Of a DNA stretch of 64,000 nucleotides, positions 17,808 to 26,193 are shown one piece after another. Below the pieces are notes generated by a model. It did no database searches. It was given only the letters and a program-made list of their open reading frames with translations, and was not told the origin of the DNA. Each line of letters opens with the position of its first letter. Within the stretch, counting starts at the first letter, position 1. Source of the DNA: Actibacterium sp. 188UL27-1 (lineage in GTDB: Bacteria > Pseudomonadota > Alphaproteobacteria > Rhodobacterales > Rhodobacteraceae); NCBI RefSeq assembly GCF_016901225.1, contig NZ_JAFEUL010000011.1, positions 62,001-126,000 on the forward strand, in the 5' to 3' direction. A program made the translations under genes and the position numbers.

Positions 17808-18157
17808 TCCTGTCAGGCGGCAAGTATCACGTTTATCTGGCGATGCGGCCGGTGGATTTTTGTAAGGGGCATACGGGTCTGTCGCTCGTGATCCAAACGG
17901 TGCTGGGGCGTGATCCATACAGCGACGCGGTGTTTGTCTTCCACTCGAAACAGGGTGATCGGATCAAGATTTTAGTCTGGGATCAGACAGGCTTGGTATT
18001 GGTCTACAAGCACCTTGAGGGCGGCCAATTCCAATGGCCCCAGCCAGCGGATGGAACGATCAAACTAACCCCGGCCCAATTCTCGTCCTTGTTCGAGGGG
18101 CTGGATTGGAAGGCCGTTCGGGCCGAATGCCGGCGGCAACCAAAGCTGGCCGGATAG
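17804..18157 (+). CDS. tnpB: IS66 Orf2-like protein TnpB
   Basis: A 117-residue protein of the IS66 Orf2 family (PF05717): AMRPVDFCKGHTGLSLVIQ, DPYSDAVFVFHSKQGDRIKIL and VLVYKHLEGGQFQWP are all typical. It is the only intact reading frame of this insertion element; its partners tnpA and tnpC carry stop codons. It is presumably non-functional alone and will decay. Confidence 0.9.
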   Translation: MILSGGKYHVYLAMRPVDFCKGHTGLSLVIQTVLGRDPYSDAVFVFHSKQGDRIKILVWDQTGLVLVYKHLEGGQFQWPQPADGTIKLTPAQFSSLFEGLDWKAVRAECRRQPKLAG

Positions 18158-18225
18158 CCTGCGGCAGCGTGACTCACAGCGGTGATTTTCGCAGCGTGGA
18201 CGGGCATGGTGATGTATGATTGGGC

Positions 18226-19355
18226 ATGTTCGCCACCGGCCCCATCGATCCCAAATATGTCGCCGAGTGGGAGCGGCGTCTCGCTGCCACCGAGGACATC
18301 GAGCTTGCCGAGGGGTAGTTGGCTGCGGCGGGTGAGGCTGCGGACAAGGCACTTGGCAAAACGTCAAAACGCAAGGCACCGAGCAAGCGTAACAAAGGCA
18401 ATTTGCCGGACCATCTTGAACGTGTTGAAGAGCTGATCGACCCCGAGAGCACAGCCTGTTCATGTGGCTGTGGTGAGATGGTTAAGGTCGGGGAAGACCG
18501 CACCCAACGCCTCGATGTCGTGCCAGCTAAGTTCCGCGTGCTTGTGACTGTGCGCCCCAAGTACATGTGCCGCACATGTGATGGGAAATCCCACGCGCAG
18601 GCACCGGCACCGGAATTTCTTGTCCCGCGCGGTCTGGGCACCAACCGGTTCGCCGTTCACTCTGTGGTCGCCAAGCTCTGTGATCATCTTCCGTTTTACA
18701 GACAGGCCGAGATCTGACGCCGGGACGGCATTGAGATCGACCGCACCATGCTGGCCAATTGGGCCGGGCGCATCGCGTTCCACTTGGCCCCGATCATCGA
18801 TGCCATGATTGGCGAGTTGAAAGCCAGCGACCGTCTCTTCGCAGATGAAACAACCGTGCCCGTCCTGGCTCCGCGCACCGGCAAGACGCGGAAGGATTGT
18901 CTCTCGGCGGCGGTCCGCGACCAGCGCGGGTGGCGCTGCGATGATCCTTCCGGAATGGCGTTTACCTATGTCCCCGGCAGATCTGGTCAGCATGCGGACA
19001 AAATTTTGGAAGGCTTCTGCGGCGCCCTGTATGTCGATGGCTCTGCGGACTACAACCGCTTGCTCAAACGTCCGGCCGAGGATGTCAGAGGAACCTCTTG
19101 CTGGACCCATATCTGCTGCAAACTGTACGAAATTTCTCAATCCGGCGACGCCTTGATTGCTCAGGGGGGCGTAAATCGAGGCGCTCTATCGCATGGAAAC
19201 GGAGTTGCGCGGTCAGACAGCCAACCAACATCATGCTGCGCGGCAGGGACGCCCAGAACCCATCTTAGATGCCTCTGAACACGAGCTCGCCCACAGCCGC
19301 GCTCGCGTCTCCGACCGGAGAGGCCCTGAAATATATCCCCAAATAGCGGGGGGAT
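18226..19355 (+). pseudogene. IS66-family transposase TnpC, multiply broken
   Basis: Starts MFATGPIDPKYVAEWERRLA and has in-frame stops at 18316 (TAG) and 18715 (TGA). Conserved parts are CSCGCGEMVKVGEDRTQRLD (zinc-finger-like), HSVVAKLCDHLPFYRQAEI and DRLFADETTVPVLAP with the first catalytic Asp. Near 19165 the frame shifts to IEALYRMETELRGQTA, running to an IYPQIA-like end at about 19355. The final DDE glutamate region is missing. The debris stops about 20 bp short of the ugpC stop codon. Confidence 0.85.
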
Positions 19356-19375
19356 GACCCTGCCCTGGAAACACA

Positions 19376-20428
19376 TCAAACCCGTATGACCCGCGCGCCG
19401 GTTTCCGGGTTGAAGAACGACACCGAGGTTTGGGCGAAGCCGATGTGAGCGCTGTCGGCGGGCAGAGGCTTTTCGGCATCCGCGTTGACGGTCAACTGGA
19501 TGCCACCGACATGGCCGTGGATCAGGCGGTTGGCGCCCAACTCCTCTACCGTGTCGATATCGAACGGGAGGCCCGCGCCATCCGCCGTGATCTCGATCTT
19601 CTCAGGGCGCAAGCCCAGGGTGATTGGGCCAGTGGTTTCGGCGTCATAGGGCATCTGTGCGTTGCCGATATGGAGCATGCCAGTATCGACCTTGGCAGGG
19701 ATCAGGTTCATGGGTGGGGAACCGATGAAGCTGGCGACGAAGGTTGTCAGCGGATGGGCATAGATCTCGGACGGGCTGCCGACCTGTTCAATGTTACCGT
19801 TGTTGAGCACCACGATCTTGTCGGCGAGGGTCATCGCCTCGACCTGGTCATGGGTCACGTAGATGGCGGCGGTTTGCAGGCGGCGTTGCAGGCGCTTGAT
19901 CTCCAGCCGCATCTGGTTGCGCAACTTGGCATCGAGGTTCGACAGCGGTTCGTCAAACAAGAAGATCGCGGGGTCACGGACGATGGCGCGGCCCATGGCG
20001 ACGCGCTGGCGTTGGCCACCTGAAAGCTGGCTTGGCTTGCGGTCCAGGAACTCGGTGATCTGCAGGAAGGCCGCGGCCTCGTCCACCTTGGCCGCGATCT
20101 GCTCCTTGGGGGTGCCGCGGTTTTTTAGCCCATAGGCAAGGTTGCCGCGCACGGTCATGTGGGGGTAAAGCGCGTAGTTCTGAAACACCATGGCGATGTT
20201 GCGGTCTGCGGGTTCGGTGTCGTTCACGACCTTGCCCGCCAGTTCGATCTCCCCCTCTGTCACTGTCTCCAGCCCCGCTACCATGCGCAGCAATGTGGAC
20301 TTGCCGCAGCCCGAGGGGCCGACAAAGACGACCAACTCGCCATCCTCAATATCGACGCTGACGCCTTTGACGGCCAGCGCTCCGTTCGGGTAGCGCTTGA
20401 CGACATTCTTGATGCGAAGGGTGGTCAT
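19376..20428 (-). CDS. ugpC: sn-Glycerol-3-phosphate ABC transporter ATP-binding protein
   Basis: A 350-residue MalK/UgpC-type ATPase: Walker [11 protein letters not shown]-loop [14 protein letters not shown], signature [14 protein letters not shown], Walker [13 protein letters not shown] and switch His in [10 protein letters not shown]. The C-terminal regulatory beta domain (about 240-350) includes the family [11 protein letters not shown] element. It overlaps ugpE by 4 bp. Substrate specificity is inferred from the ugpBAE neighbours. Confidence 0.93.
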   Translation of the reverse strand: MTTLRIKNVVKRYPNGALAVKGVSVDIEDGELVVFVGPSGCGKSTLLRMVAGLETVTEGEIELAGKVVNDTEPADRNIAMVFQNYALYPHMTVRGNLAYGLKNRGTPKEQIAAKVDEAAAFLQITEFLDRKPSQLSGGQRQRVAMGRAIVRDPAIFLFDEPLSNLDAKLRNQMRLEIKRLQRRLQTAAIYVTHDQVEAMTLADKIVVLNNGNIEQVGSPSEIYAHPLTTFVASFIGSPPMNLIPAKVDTGMLHIGNAQMPYDAETTGPITLGLRPEKIEITADGAGLPFDIDTVEELGANRLIHGHVGGIQLTVNADAEKPLPADSAHIGFAQTSVSFFNPETGARVIRV

Positions 20429-21267
20429 TTTTCGGTCTCCACGAGGCCTTTGATAAACATGCGTTGAAAGATGATGATCACCAGGGCGGGGGGCAGCATG
20501 GCCAAAACAGCCATGGCGAGCGCCTCGTTGTAATCGGGGATATTGGCGCCGACATAGACGTTCATCACCTGTCTGATGCCGCGCACGAGGGTGTATAGAG
20601 TCTCATCCGTGGTCATCAGTGTTGGCCATAGATATTGGTTCCAACCGACAACGAACATGATAATGAAAATCGCGGCCATCATGGTTTTCGACAACGGCAC
20701 CAAGATGTCGATGAAAAACCGCACCGGGCCTGCACCATCGATCCGCGCGGCCTCGATCAACTCATCAGGGATGGAGCGAAAGAACTGCCGAAAGAAGAAT
20801 GTTCCTGTGGCCGACGCGATCAGCGGCAGGATCAGTCCGGTATAGGTGTTGAGCATGCCCAGGCCCTGAACCACCTCGTACGAGGGCAGGATACGCACCT
20901 CCAGCGGCATCAGAAGGGTGGCGAAGATCACCCAAAAGAAGAACGACGCGAGCGGAAACCGGAAATAGACGATCGCATAGGCGGCTAGCATCGACACGAC
21001 AATCTTGCCTACTGCAAAGCCCAGCCCCAGGATCAGCGAATTTTGCGTCATCAGAATGCCCGTAATGTTCTCGGAAAAGCCGCCCTTCTTGGTCAGCACG
21101 TTCCAATAGGTCTCCGCCGCATGGCCGCCCCAGCCCAGTTGCATCCCCTCCCGGTGGATGGTTTCGGGTAAAAAAGACGATGTGGTGATCGCAACCACCA
21201 GCGGGCCCATCATCAGGAACACACCAAACAGCAGCACGATATGATCGTATAGGCGGGGACGTTGCAT
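20425..21267 (-). CDS. ugpE: sn-Glycerol-3-phosphate ABC transporter permease
   Basis: A 280-residue inner-membrane permease with six predicted helices and the EAA loop ([20 protein letters not shown]). It pairs with UgpA to form the channel. It starts 6 bp after ugpA ends and overlaps ugpC by 4 bp, so the operon order is ugpB-A-E-C. Confidence 0.93.
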   Translation of the reverse strand: MQRPRLYDHIVLLFGVFLMMGPLVVAITTSSFLPETIHREGMQLGWGGHAAETYWNVLTKKGGFSENITGILMTQNSLILGLGFAVGKIVVSMLAAYAIVYFRFPLASFFFWVIFATLLMPLEVRILPSYEVVQGLGMLNTYTGLILPLIASATGTFFFRQFFRSIPDELIEAARIDGAGPVRFFIDILVPLSKTMMAAIFIIMFVVGWNQYLWPTLMTTDETLYTLVRGIRQVMNVYVGANIPDYNEALAMAVLAMLPPALVIIIFQRMFIKGLVETEK

Positions 21268-21273
21268 GGGACC

Positions 21274-22155
21274 TCAGGAGTAATGAACGCGGCGTTCAAT
21301 CAGCCGGAACTGTAAAATGGTGAGGGCGAGGACCAGGATCATCAGGATCACCGACTGTGCAGCAGACCCCCCAACGTCCAGACCGCGGAATCCGTCTTGA
21401 TAGACCTTGTAGACCAGCGTCACCGGGTTGTTGCCCGGCTCACCCTTTACCATCAGGTCGACGACGCCGAAGGTTTCAAAGAATGCATAGGTGATATTCA
21501 GGATCAAAAGGAAGAAACTGGTTGGAGCCAGCAGCGGAAAAACGATGGTCCAGAAGCGGCGGAACGGGCGGCGACAATCAATGGCGGCGGCCTCGCGCAC
21601 TGCCCGGGGGATCGATTGCAGGCCCGACAGAAAGAAAATGAAGTTGTAGGGGATCTGTTTCCATGTGGCGACGACGGTCATGGCAAAGGCGGTGTCGAAA
21701 TAGCTGACGCCGACCTGCATCCTCCATCCCAGTAGGGCAAAAAAATCGACGATCGGGCCAATATGTTGGTCAAAAAGCATGATCCCAATAAGCCCGGCCA
21801 CAGGCGGTGCGATGGCATAGACCCACATCAGGATCGTCTTGTAACTGGCCTGGCCGCGCAAAACCTGATCAGCCGAAACCGCGAAAAGCAGGCCAAACCC
21901 CAGCGACAGAAACGAAACGAACAGCGTGAACCAGAACGTGAAATTGGCCGTGCGCAGATAGTCGGACTTGCCGACTGCATCAGTATAGTTGTCGATCCCG
22001 ACGAAGGTGGATTTGCCAAAGAACGGATCCTGGATGAAGAATGAGGATCTGATCGCCTCGAATGCCGGCCAGATGAAGAAAATGGCGATGATGATCATCT
22101 GCGGGGCAAGCAGCAGATAGGGCAGGGTTGGCTGTGTGAATACGGATTTTTTCAT
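21274..22155 (-). CDS. ugpA: sn-Glycerol-3-phosphate ABC transporter permease
   Basis: A 293-residue permease beginning MKKSVFTQPTLPYLLLAPQM. A longer in-frame extension upstream is basic and proline-rich and is not part of the protein. Six helices and the EAA loop (AVREAAAIDCRRPFRRFWTI) are visible. Partner of UgpE. It is separated from ugpB by a 140-bp gap holding a long hairpin, which often marks a step-down in expression after the binding-protein gene. Confidence 0.93.
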   Translation of the reverse strand: MKKSVFTQPTLPYLLLAPQMIIIAIFFIWPAFEAIRSSFFIQDPFFGKSTFVGIDNYTDAVGKSDYLRTANFTFWFTLFVSFLSLGFGLLFAVSADQVLRGQASYKTILMWVYAIAPPVAGLIGIMLFDQHIGPIVDFFALLGWRMQVGVSYFDTAFAMTVVATWKQIPYNFIFFLSGLQSIPRAVREAAAIDCRRPFRRFWTIVFPLLAPTSFFLLILNITYAFFETFGVVDLMVKGEPGNNPVTLVYKVYQDGFRGLDVGGSAAQSVILMILVLALTILQFRLIERRVHYS

Positions 22156-22222
22156 GGGACCTGTGGCCAAGCGCTGCGGGCAAGGACGCTCCTGGCCGAA
22201 AGGCGGAGGGGTGCGTGCGATG

Positions 22223-22251
22223 GGTAGGGTGGGTTTTTGACCCACTCTACC
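22223..22251 (-). terminator. Hairpin between ugpB and ugpA
   Basis: A 12-bp stem (GGTAGGGTGGGT / ACCCACTCTACC, one G-T pair) with a 5-base loop and no U run on the transcript. Its place just after ugpB suggests a partial terminator or an mRNA-stabilising stem that keeps binding-protein levels above the permeases. Confidence 0.55.
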
Positions 22252-22295
22252 GGTATCAGATCGACGAGGAGGGTAGATGCCCACCCGCGCCGGTA

Positions 22296-23594
22296 TCAGC
22301 CAGAGGTTTTGCCGAAGCGTTCCAGCAACTGGTTGGCCTCTTCCTCGATGATGCTGAACGCATCCTCGACAGAGGCCTCGCCGGACATGATGCGCCCATA
22401 TTCGCGGTTCATCACGTCGCGGATCTGAACGTAAAAGCCCATGCGATAGCCCTTGGTCCACTCACCGCTGGGCAGGGTCAGCTGCTGGATGCCAACCTCA
22501 GCCTGGGGTGTGGTTTCATAGTAACCGTCGGCTTTTGCCATCTCATAAGCGGCTTCGGTGATCGGCACATAGCCGGTTTCCTGGTGCCAGAAATACTGCA
22601 CCTCGGCCGATGTCAGGAAGCGGAAGAACTCGGCTGCGGCCTTGTTCTCATCATCCGCATGGCCGGACATGGCCCACAGGGCTGCCCCGCCGATGAAGGT
22701 TTGCTTGGGCTCGGTCGTCACGGCTTCCCAATAGGGCAGGAACGTGGCCGAGAACTCAAAGTCAGCCGCCTGCTTGAGACCACCGAACGAGCCGGAAGAG
22801 CCCATCCACATGGCGACCTCCTGGTTTTCGAACGGGGTCTGGTTATCAGACCACCCGGTACCGTAGTAGCCGAACAGCCCAGCATCAACCCAGTCCTTCA
22901 CGGCGGTGAAGTGCGCCTTGATGGCGTCGTTGTTCACCAAAATCTTCGGGGCAGCACTACTGTAGCCGTTATTGTCGGTGGCGAACTGGATATTGTGGCG
23001 TGAGAAGAAGTTCTCGGTAAAGATCCACGGCAGATGCGATTGCGCCGCGGGGATGTAACCGGCCTCTTTCAGGGCAGGTGCCGTGGTGCTGGCAAACTCT
23101 TCCCAGGTCTTGGGCGGGGTTACACCGGCTTTTTCAAGTGCTTCGACGTTATAGTACAGAATCGGGGTCGAGCTGTTGAACGGCATACCGACCATCTTGC
23201 CCGCCTCGTCGGCGTAGAAGTACCGCACGCCCGAGATGTAGTCTTCGATGTCGAAATCCACGCCATTGGCGGTCATCAGATCCTCAACGGGGATCACAGC
23301 GCCAGGCGCGCCCATCAGCGTGGCGGCACCTGCCTCGAACACCTGAACGATGTTTGGATGCTCACCTGCGCGAAATGCAGCAATGGTGGCGGTCAGGGTT
23401 TCTTCGTATGTGCCCTTATAGACCGGCAGGATTTCATATTCATCCTGGCTTTCATTGAATTTGACGGCAAGCTCGTTGACGGTCTCGCCCAAGGCACCGC
23501 CCATGGCATGCCACCAATCGATTTTTATGGGTTCGGCTGTTGCCGAAAATGTGGCGGTGGCAAAAGCACCTGCCAGCAGGACAGTCGTTTTCAT
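22296..23594 (-). CDS. ugpB: sn-Glycerol-3-phosphate ABC transporter substrate-binding protein
   Basis: A 432-residue periplasmic binding protein: signal peptide MKTTVLLAGAFATATFSATA, then IKIDWWHAMGGALGETVNEL, the UgpB-type opening with its conserved Trp-His. It binds glycerol 3-phosphate or glycerophosphodiesters for import as a source of phosphate or carbon. First gene of ugpBAEC; a weak Pho-box-like array lies about 50-75 bp upstream. Confidence 0.94.
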   Translation of the reverse strand: MKTTVLLAGAFATATFSATAEPIKIDWWHAMGGALGETVNELAVKFNESQDEYEILPVYKGTYEETLTATIAAFRAGEHPNIVQVFEAGAATLMGAPGAVIPVEDLMTANGVDFDIEDYISGVRYFYADEAGKMVGMPFNSSTPILYYNVEALEKAGVTPPKTWEEFASTTAPALKEAGYIPAAQSHLPWIFTENFFSRHNIQFATDNNGYSSAAPKILVNNDAIKAHFTAVKDWVDAGLFGYYGTGWSDNQTPFENQEVAMWMGSSGSFGGLKQAADFEFSATFLPYWEAVTTEPKQTFIGGAALWAMSGHADDENKAAAEFFRFLTSAEVQYFWHQETGYVPITEAAYEMAKADGYYETTPQAEVGIQQLTLPSGEWTKGYRMGFYVQIRDVMNREYGRIMSGEASVEDAFSIIEEEANQLLERFGKTSG

Positions 23595-23641
23595 GTCGGG
23601 AACCCCCAGATATTTTGACTAGGCCCCTAAACGCGGGAAAT

Positions 23642-23670
23642 GTGTCAGTTACGCTACGGTTTTGTAACGT
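23642..23670 (-). promoter_or_regulatory. Possible weak Pho box upstream of ugpB
   Basis: On the transcribed strand ACGTTAC-AAAA-CCGTAGC-GTAA-CTGACAC shows 11-bp spacing; matches to CTGTCAY are 4/7, 4/7 and 6/7. Phosphate control of ugp is known in other bacteria, but the match here is marginal. Confidence 0.35.
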
Positions 23671-23810
23671 TTGCCTGATGGTTCATGGCGAGGGCTGTGG
23701 TGGTAGGTGAAATTCTTTTTCAATTCATACGGCAACGTGCGCAAATACATGCCTGATTAACGAATGCTCATCTGCCAATCGTCTGGCGCTTTGCCTGATT
23801 TTCGAACCGC

Positions 23811-25190
23811 TCAAACCGCGATCTGGTGCATTACCGGCTCGCCGTATTTGCACCGGGTCAGGAAGATGATGGCAGGGTTCGGGATCTGACTTTCTGCAAT
23901 GGTCTGTGCGAGGTCACAGGCCGCACAGGTCGTGATGCTCTCACCGGGGTGGCCCGCTTGGCTGACAATCAAGACCTCGGTTTCATCCAGCAGATCGGCA
24001 TGGCGCAGATCCTGTTCCAACTGGGGAGCGGCGTTGATGCCCATGTAGACCGCCACCCGCGTACCGCGGGCCAGATGATCTATCCAGTCCGGCGTGGTAT
24101 TGTCCCGCGTCGTGCCCGTGGTCAGCACGACGGTATCCGTCTTGCCCCTTTCGGTCAGAAACGTTCCCGCCGTGGCGGCCGCGGCGCTTGCTGCGGTGAC
24201 GCCAGGTACGATTTCGTAACTCAGGCCCGCCAGTTTCAACGCGGCAATCTCTTCTGCCCCGCGGGAAAACACGCCCGGATCGCCGCATTTCAGCCGGACA
24301 ACCCGCTTGCCCTGTTTGGCCGCAGCCACCAACACGCCATTGATCCGATCCTGGGGCCAGTTATGGCAACCGGGTTCCTTTCCGACACAGACACGTTCCG
24401 CATCGCGGCGGGCAAGCTCCAGAACGTCCGGATCCACCAGACGGTCGTAAAAGACAACATCCGCTTCTTGCAGGCGCTGTACCGCGCGAAGGGTAATCAG
24501 ATCGCGACTGCCCGGACCGGCACCGACCAAGGCCACCGATGCCGGTGCTGCGGCAGTGAAATCGCCGGTCTCGATCGCGTCCTTGATCCGGCGCGCGGCG
24601 GCGCGTTCGGCGCCTCTGGCATGATCTGCGCGAGGCTCGCCACCAAACACCCACCGCCACAAATCGCGCCGCGCCTTGGGGCCCAAACGCATAGCGGCTC
24701 GGTCGCGCAGGCGCCCCGCCAATGCAGCTAAATCGCCCAACCGTGGTTCTAAGTTCTGTTCCAACTGCGTCTTGATCTGACGGGCCAGGACAGGGGCGGT
24801 GCCTTCCGTCCCGATGGCGACCACAACCGGATCCCGGTCGACAATCGATGGTGTCAACGCGTCACATAGCTCGGGCTGATCGACCACATTGGTGACAGCC
24901 CCCGCCGTCTTGGCCAGGTCATGCAGGGCTGCATCGATCCCCGGACACCCAGTGGCGACAAAAACCAAAGCCGTGTCACCAAAGATCGCTGGGGTGATAC
25001 GATCTATACTCCAACTGATCCGCCCCTCGTCGACCAAGCTGCGCAACTCATCCTCCAGCGCAGGCGCAAGAATGGTTATTTTGGCCTCGGTCTTGAGTAT
25101 CAGTCGACACTTTTGCGCCGCCTGCTCGCCGCCACCGGCAATCACGACACGGCGCCCGGCCATCTTGAGGAACATTGGAAAGGTTTTCAT
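23811..25190 (-). CDS. cysG: Siroheme synthase (multifunctional)
   Basis: A 459-residue fusion. The N-terminal part (about 1-200) is the precorrin-2 dehydrogenase/ferrochelatase (RRVVIAGGGEQAAQK, VATGCPGIDAAL, NVVDQPELCDALTP). The C-terminal part (about 215-459) is the uroporphyrinogen III methyltransferase (VALVGAGPGSRDLITLRAVQ, YDRLVDPDVLEL, LKCGDPGVFSRGAEE, GVTAASAAAATAG). It makes siroheme, the cofactor of the NirB nitrite reductase encoded upstream in the same operon. The start at 25190 abuts the TrpD2-like gene. Upstream in-frame extension is not homologous. Confidence 0.94.
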   Translation of the reverse strand: MKTFPMFLKMAGRRVVIAGGGEQAAQKCRLILKTEAKITILAPALEDELRSLVDEGRISWSIDRITPAIFGDTALVFVATGCPGIDAALHDLAKTAGAVTNVVDQPELCDALTPSIVDRDPVVVAIGTEGTAPVLARQIKTQLEQNLEPRLGDLAALAGRLRDRAAMRLGPKARRDLWRWVFGGEPRADHARGAERAAARRIKDAIETGDFTAAAPASVALVGAGPGSRDLITLRAVQRLQEADVVFYDRLVDPDVLELARRDAERVCVGKEPGCHNWPQDRINGVLVAAAKQGKRVVRLKCGDPGVFSRGAEEIAALKLAGLSYEIVPGVTAASAAAATAGTFLTERGKTDTVVLTTGTTRDNTTPDWIDHLARGTRVAVYMGINAAPQLEQDLRHADLLDETEVLIVSQAGHPGESITTCAACDLAQTIAESQIPNPAIIFLTRCKYGEPVMHQIAV

Positions 25191-25191
25191 A

Positions 25192-26193
25192 TCAAGCGTC
25201 CTCGGTCGGTCGGGCGGCGTGTTGTTGGGCGCGGTTGGTCCACAGATCGCGGGCCATGGCGTCACCTTCGGCGGGTGTCTGGCACAGGCCAGCGGCGATG
25301 AGTGCAAGGCCGGCAGTGCCGACCACAACCGCTTCGGCAAATGGATCCTGCGCTGTCCCGTGCCACAGATCTGCCAGCGGCGGTGTCGGATGATCCGGCT
25401 CATGCAAGCGGCGCGTGGCATTCAGCAGCGGTGCGGCATCCAAGGTCGCCGCCGCGCCGCCTAAAAGCCCATAGGCCTGGGTCAACTTGCCGGGATGACG
25501 CTCGAACTCGCCACCGCCGCCTTTTACCACCAGAATGGTGCTGCGCCCCAATAGCGCGCCCGCATCTTGCTGCAGGTCGCGATAGGAGGGATGGAACACA
25601 CCTTGCACTGTGGCCATGGCCTCTGCCGGGTTCAGCATCCGAAGGACCGTATTAACGCAGGATCGCAGCCCCAGTATGTCGCGCAGCCTAATCAAATTGT
25701 AGCCCGGGCGCGATATGGCCTCAAGCGGGACATAAGCGATACCACAGGTTTCAAGCCGTGCGGTGGCTTCATGGGGGCTGGATACTGCAGGAATGTCCAA
25801 GGATGCCAACGCATCGTTGACAGAGGCGAGCGGCGATTGATGCGAGTTCCAGCCATGCAGCAGCACTTTCTGCCCCGCGGCCGCCAGCAGCTTGGCCGAC
25901 AACAAAAACAGCGGGCGGCCGCGGGTGCGACCGGCGGCATAGCTCGGCCAGTCGAGCGTCGCAGGAACGGCTTTCCAAGACCCCAGATCGTCCAGAACGG
26001 CACGGGTGAAACCCGCGATCTCAGGCGCGCTCTCCCCGCGATAGCGCATCAGCATGAGCAGTGCGCCCACAGCCTCGGGAGCCGCATCGCCTGACAGGAT
26101 AAGACGCATCGCCTTAAATGCCTCATCCTCGGTCAGGGCGCGGGCCCGACCGGGGCCACGGCCAAGAATACGAACATAAGGGGCAAGGGTCAT
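25192..26193 (-). CDS. TrpD2/YbiB-like protein (anthranilate phosphoribosyltransferase fold)
   Basis: A 333-residue protein with the glycosyltransferase family 3 fold: ALTEDEAFKAMRLILSGDAA (helical N-domain), ALLMLMRYRGES, NTVLRMLNPAE (near-match of the TrpD NLLGPL region) and ILVVKGGGGEFERHP. It is clearly related to AnPRT but lacks a clear GTGGD substrate loop; the equivalent reads AAGRTRGRPLFLLS. YbiB/TrpD2 homologues have been reported to bind nucleic acid rather than act in tryptophan synthesis. It overlaps nasA by 4 bp and abuts cysG, so it is part of the nitrate operon for reasons unknown. Confidence 0.8.
   Translation of the reverse strand: MTLAPYVRILGRGPGRARALTEDEAFKAMRLILSGDAAPEAVGALLMLMRYRGESAPEIAGFTRAVLDDLGSWKAVPATLDWPSYAAGRTRGRPLFLLSAKLLAAAGQKVLLHGWNSHQSPLASVNDALASLDIPAVSSPHEATARLETCGIAYVPLEAISRPGYNLIRLRDILGLRSCVNTVLRMLNPAEAMATVQGVFHPSYRDLQQDAGALLGRSTILVVKGGGGEFERHPGKLTQAYGLLGGAAATLDAAPLLNATRRLHEPDHPTPPLADLWHGTAQDPFAEAVVVGTAGLALIAAGLCQTPAEGDAMARDLWTNRAQQHAARPTEDA

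Larger units (their letters stand above)
17098..19370 (+). mobile_element. Decayed IS66-type insertion sequence(s)
   Basis: A tnpA fragment, a second tnpA, tnpB and tnpC lie in the canonical IS66 order and orientation, all but tnpB disabled. No clean terminal inverted repeats or target duplication could be picked out by eye. The element lies between phnM and the end of ugpC and may have separated two formerly adjacent phosphorus-uptake operons. Confidence 0.75.
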
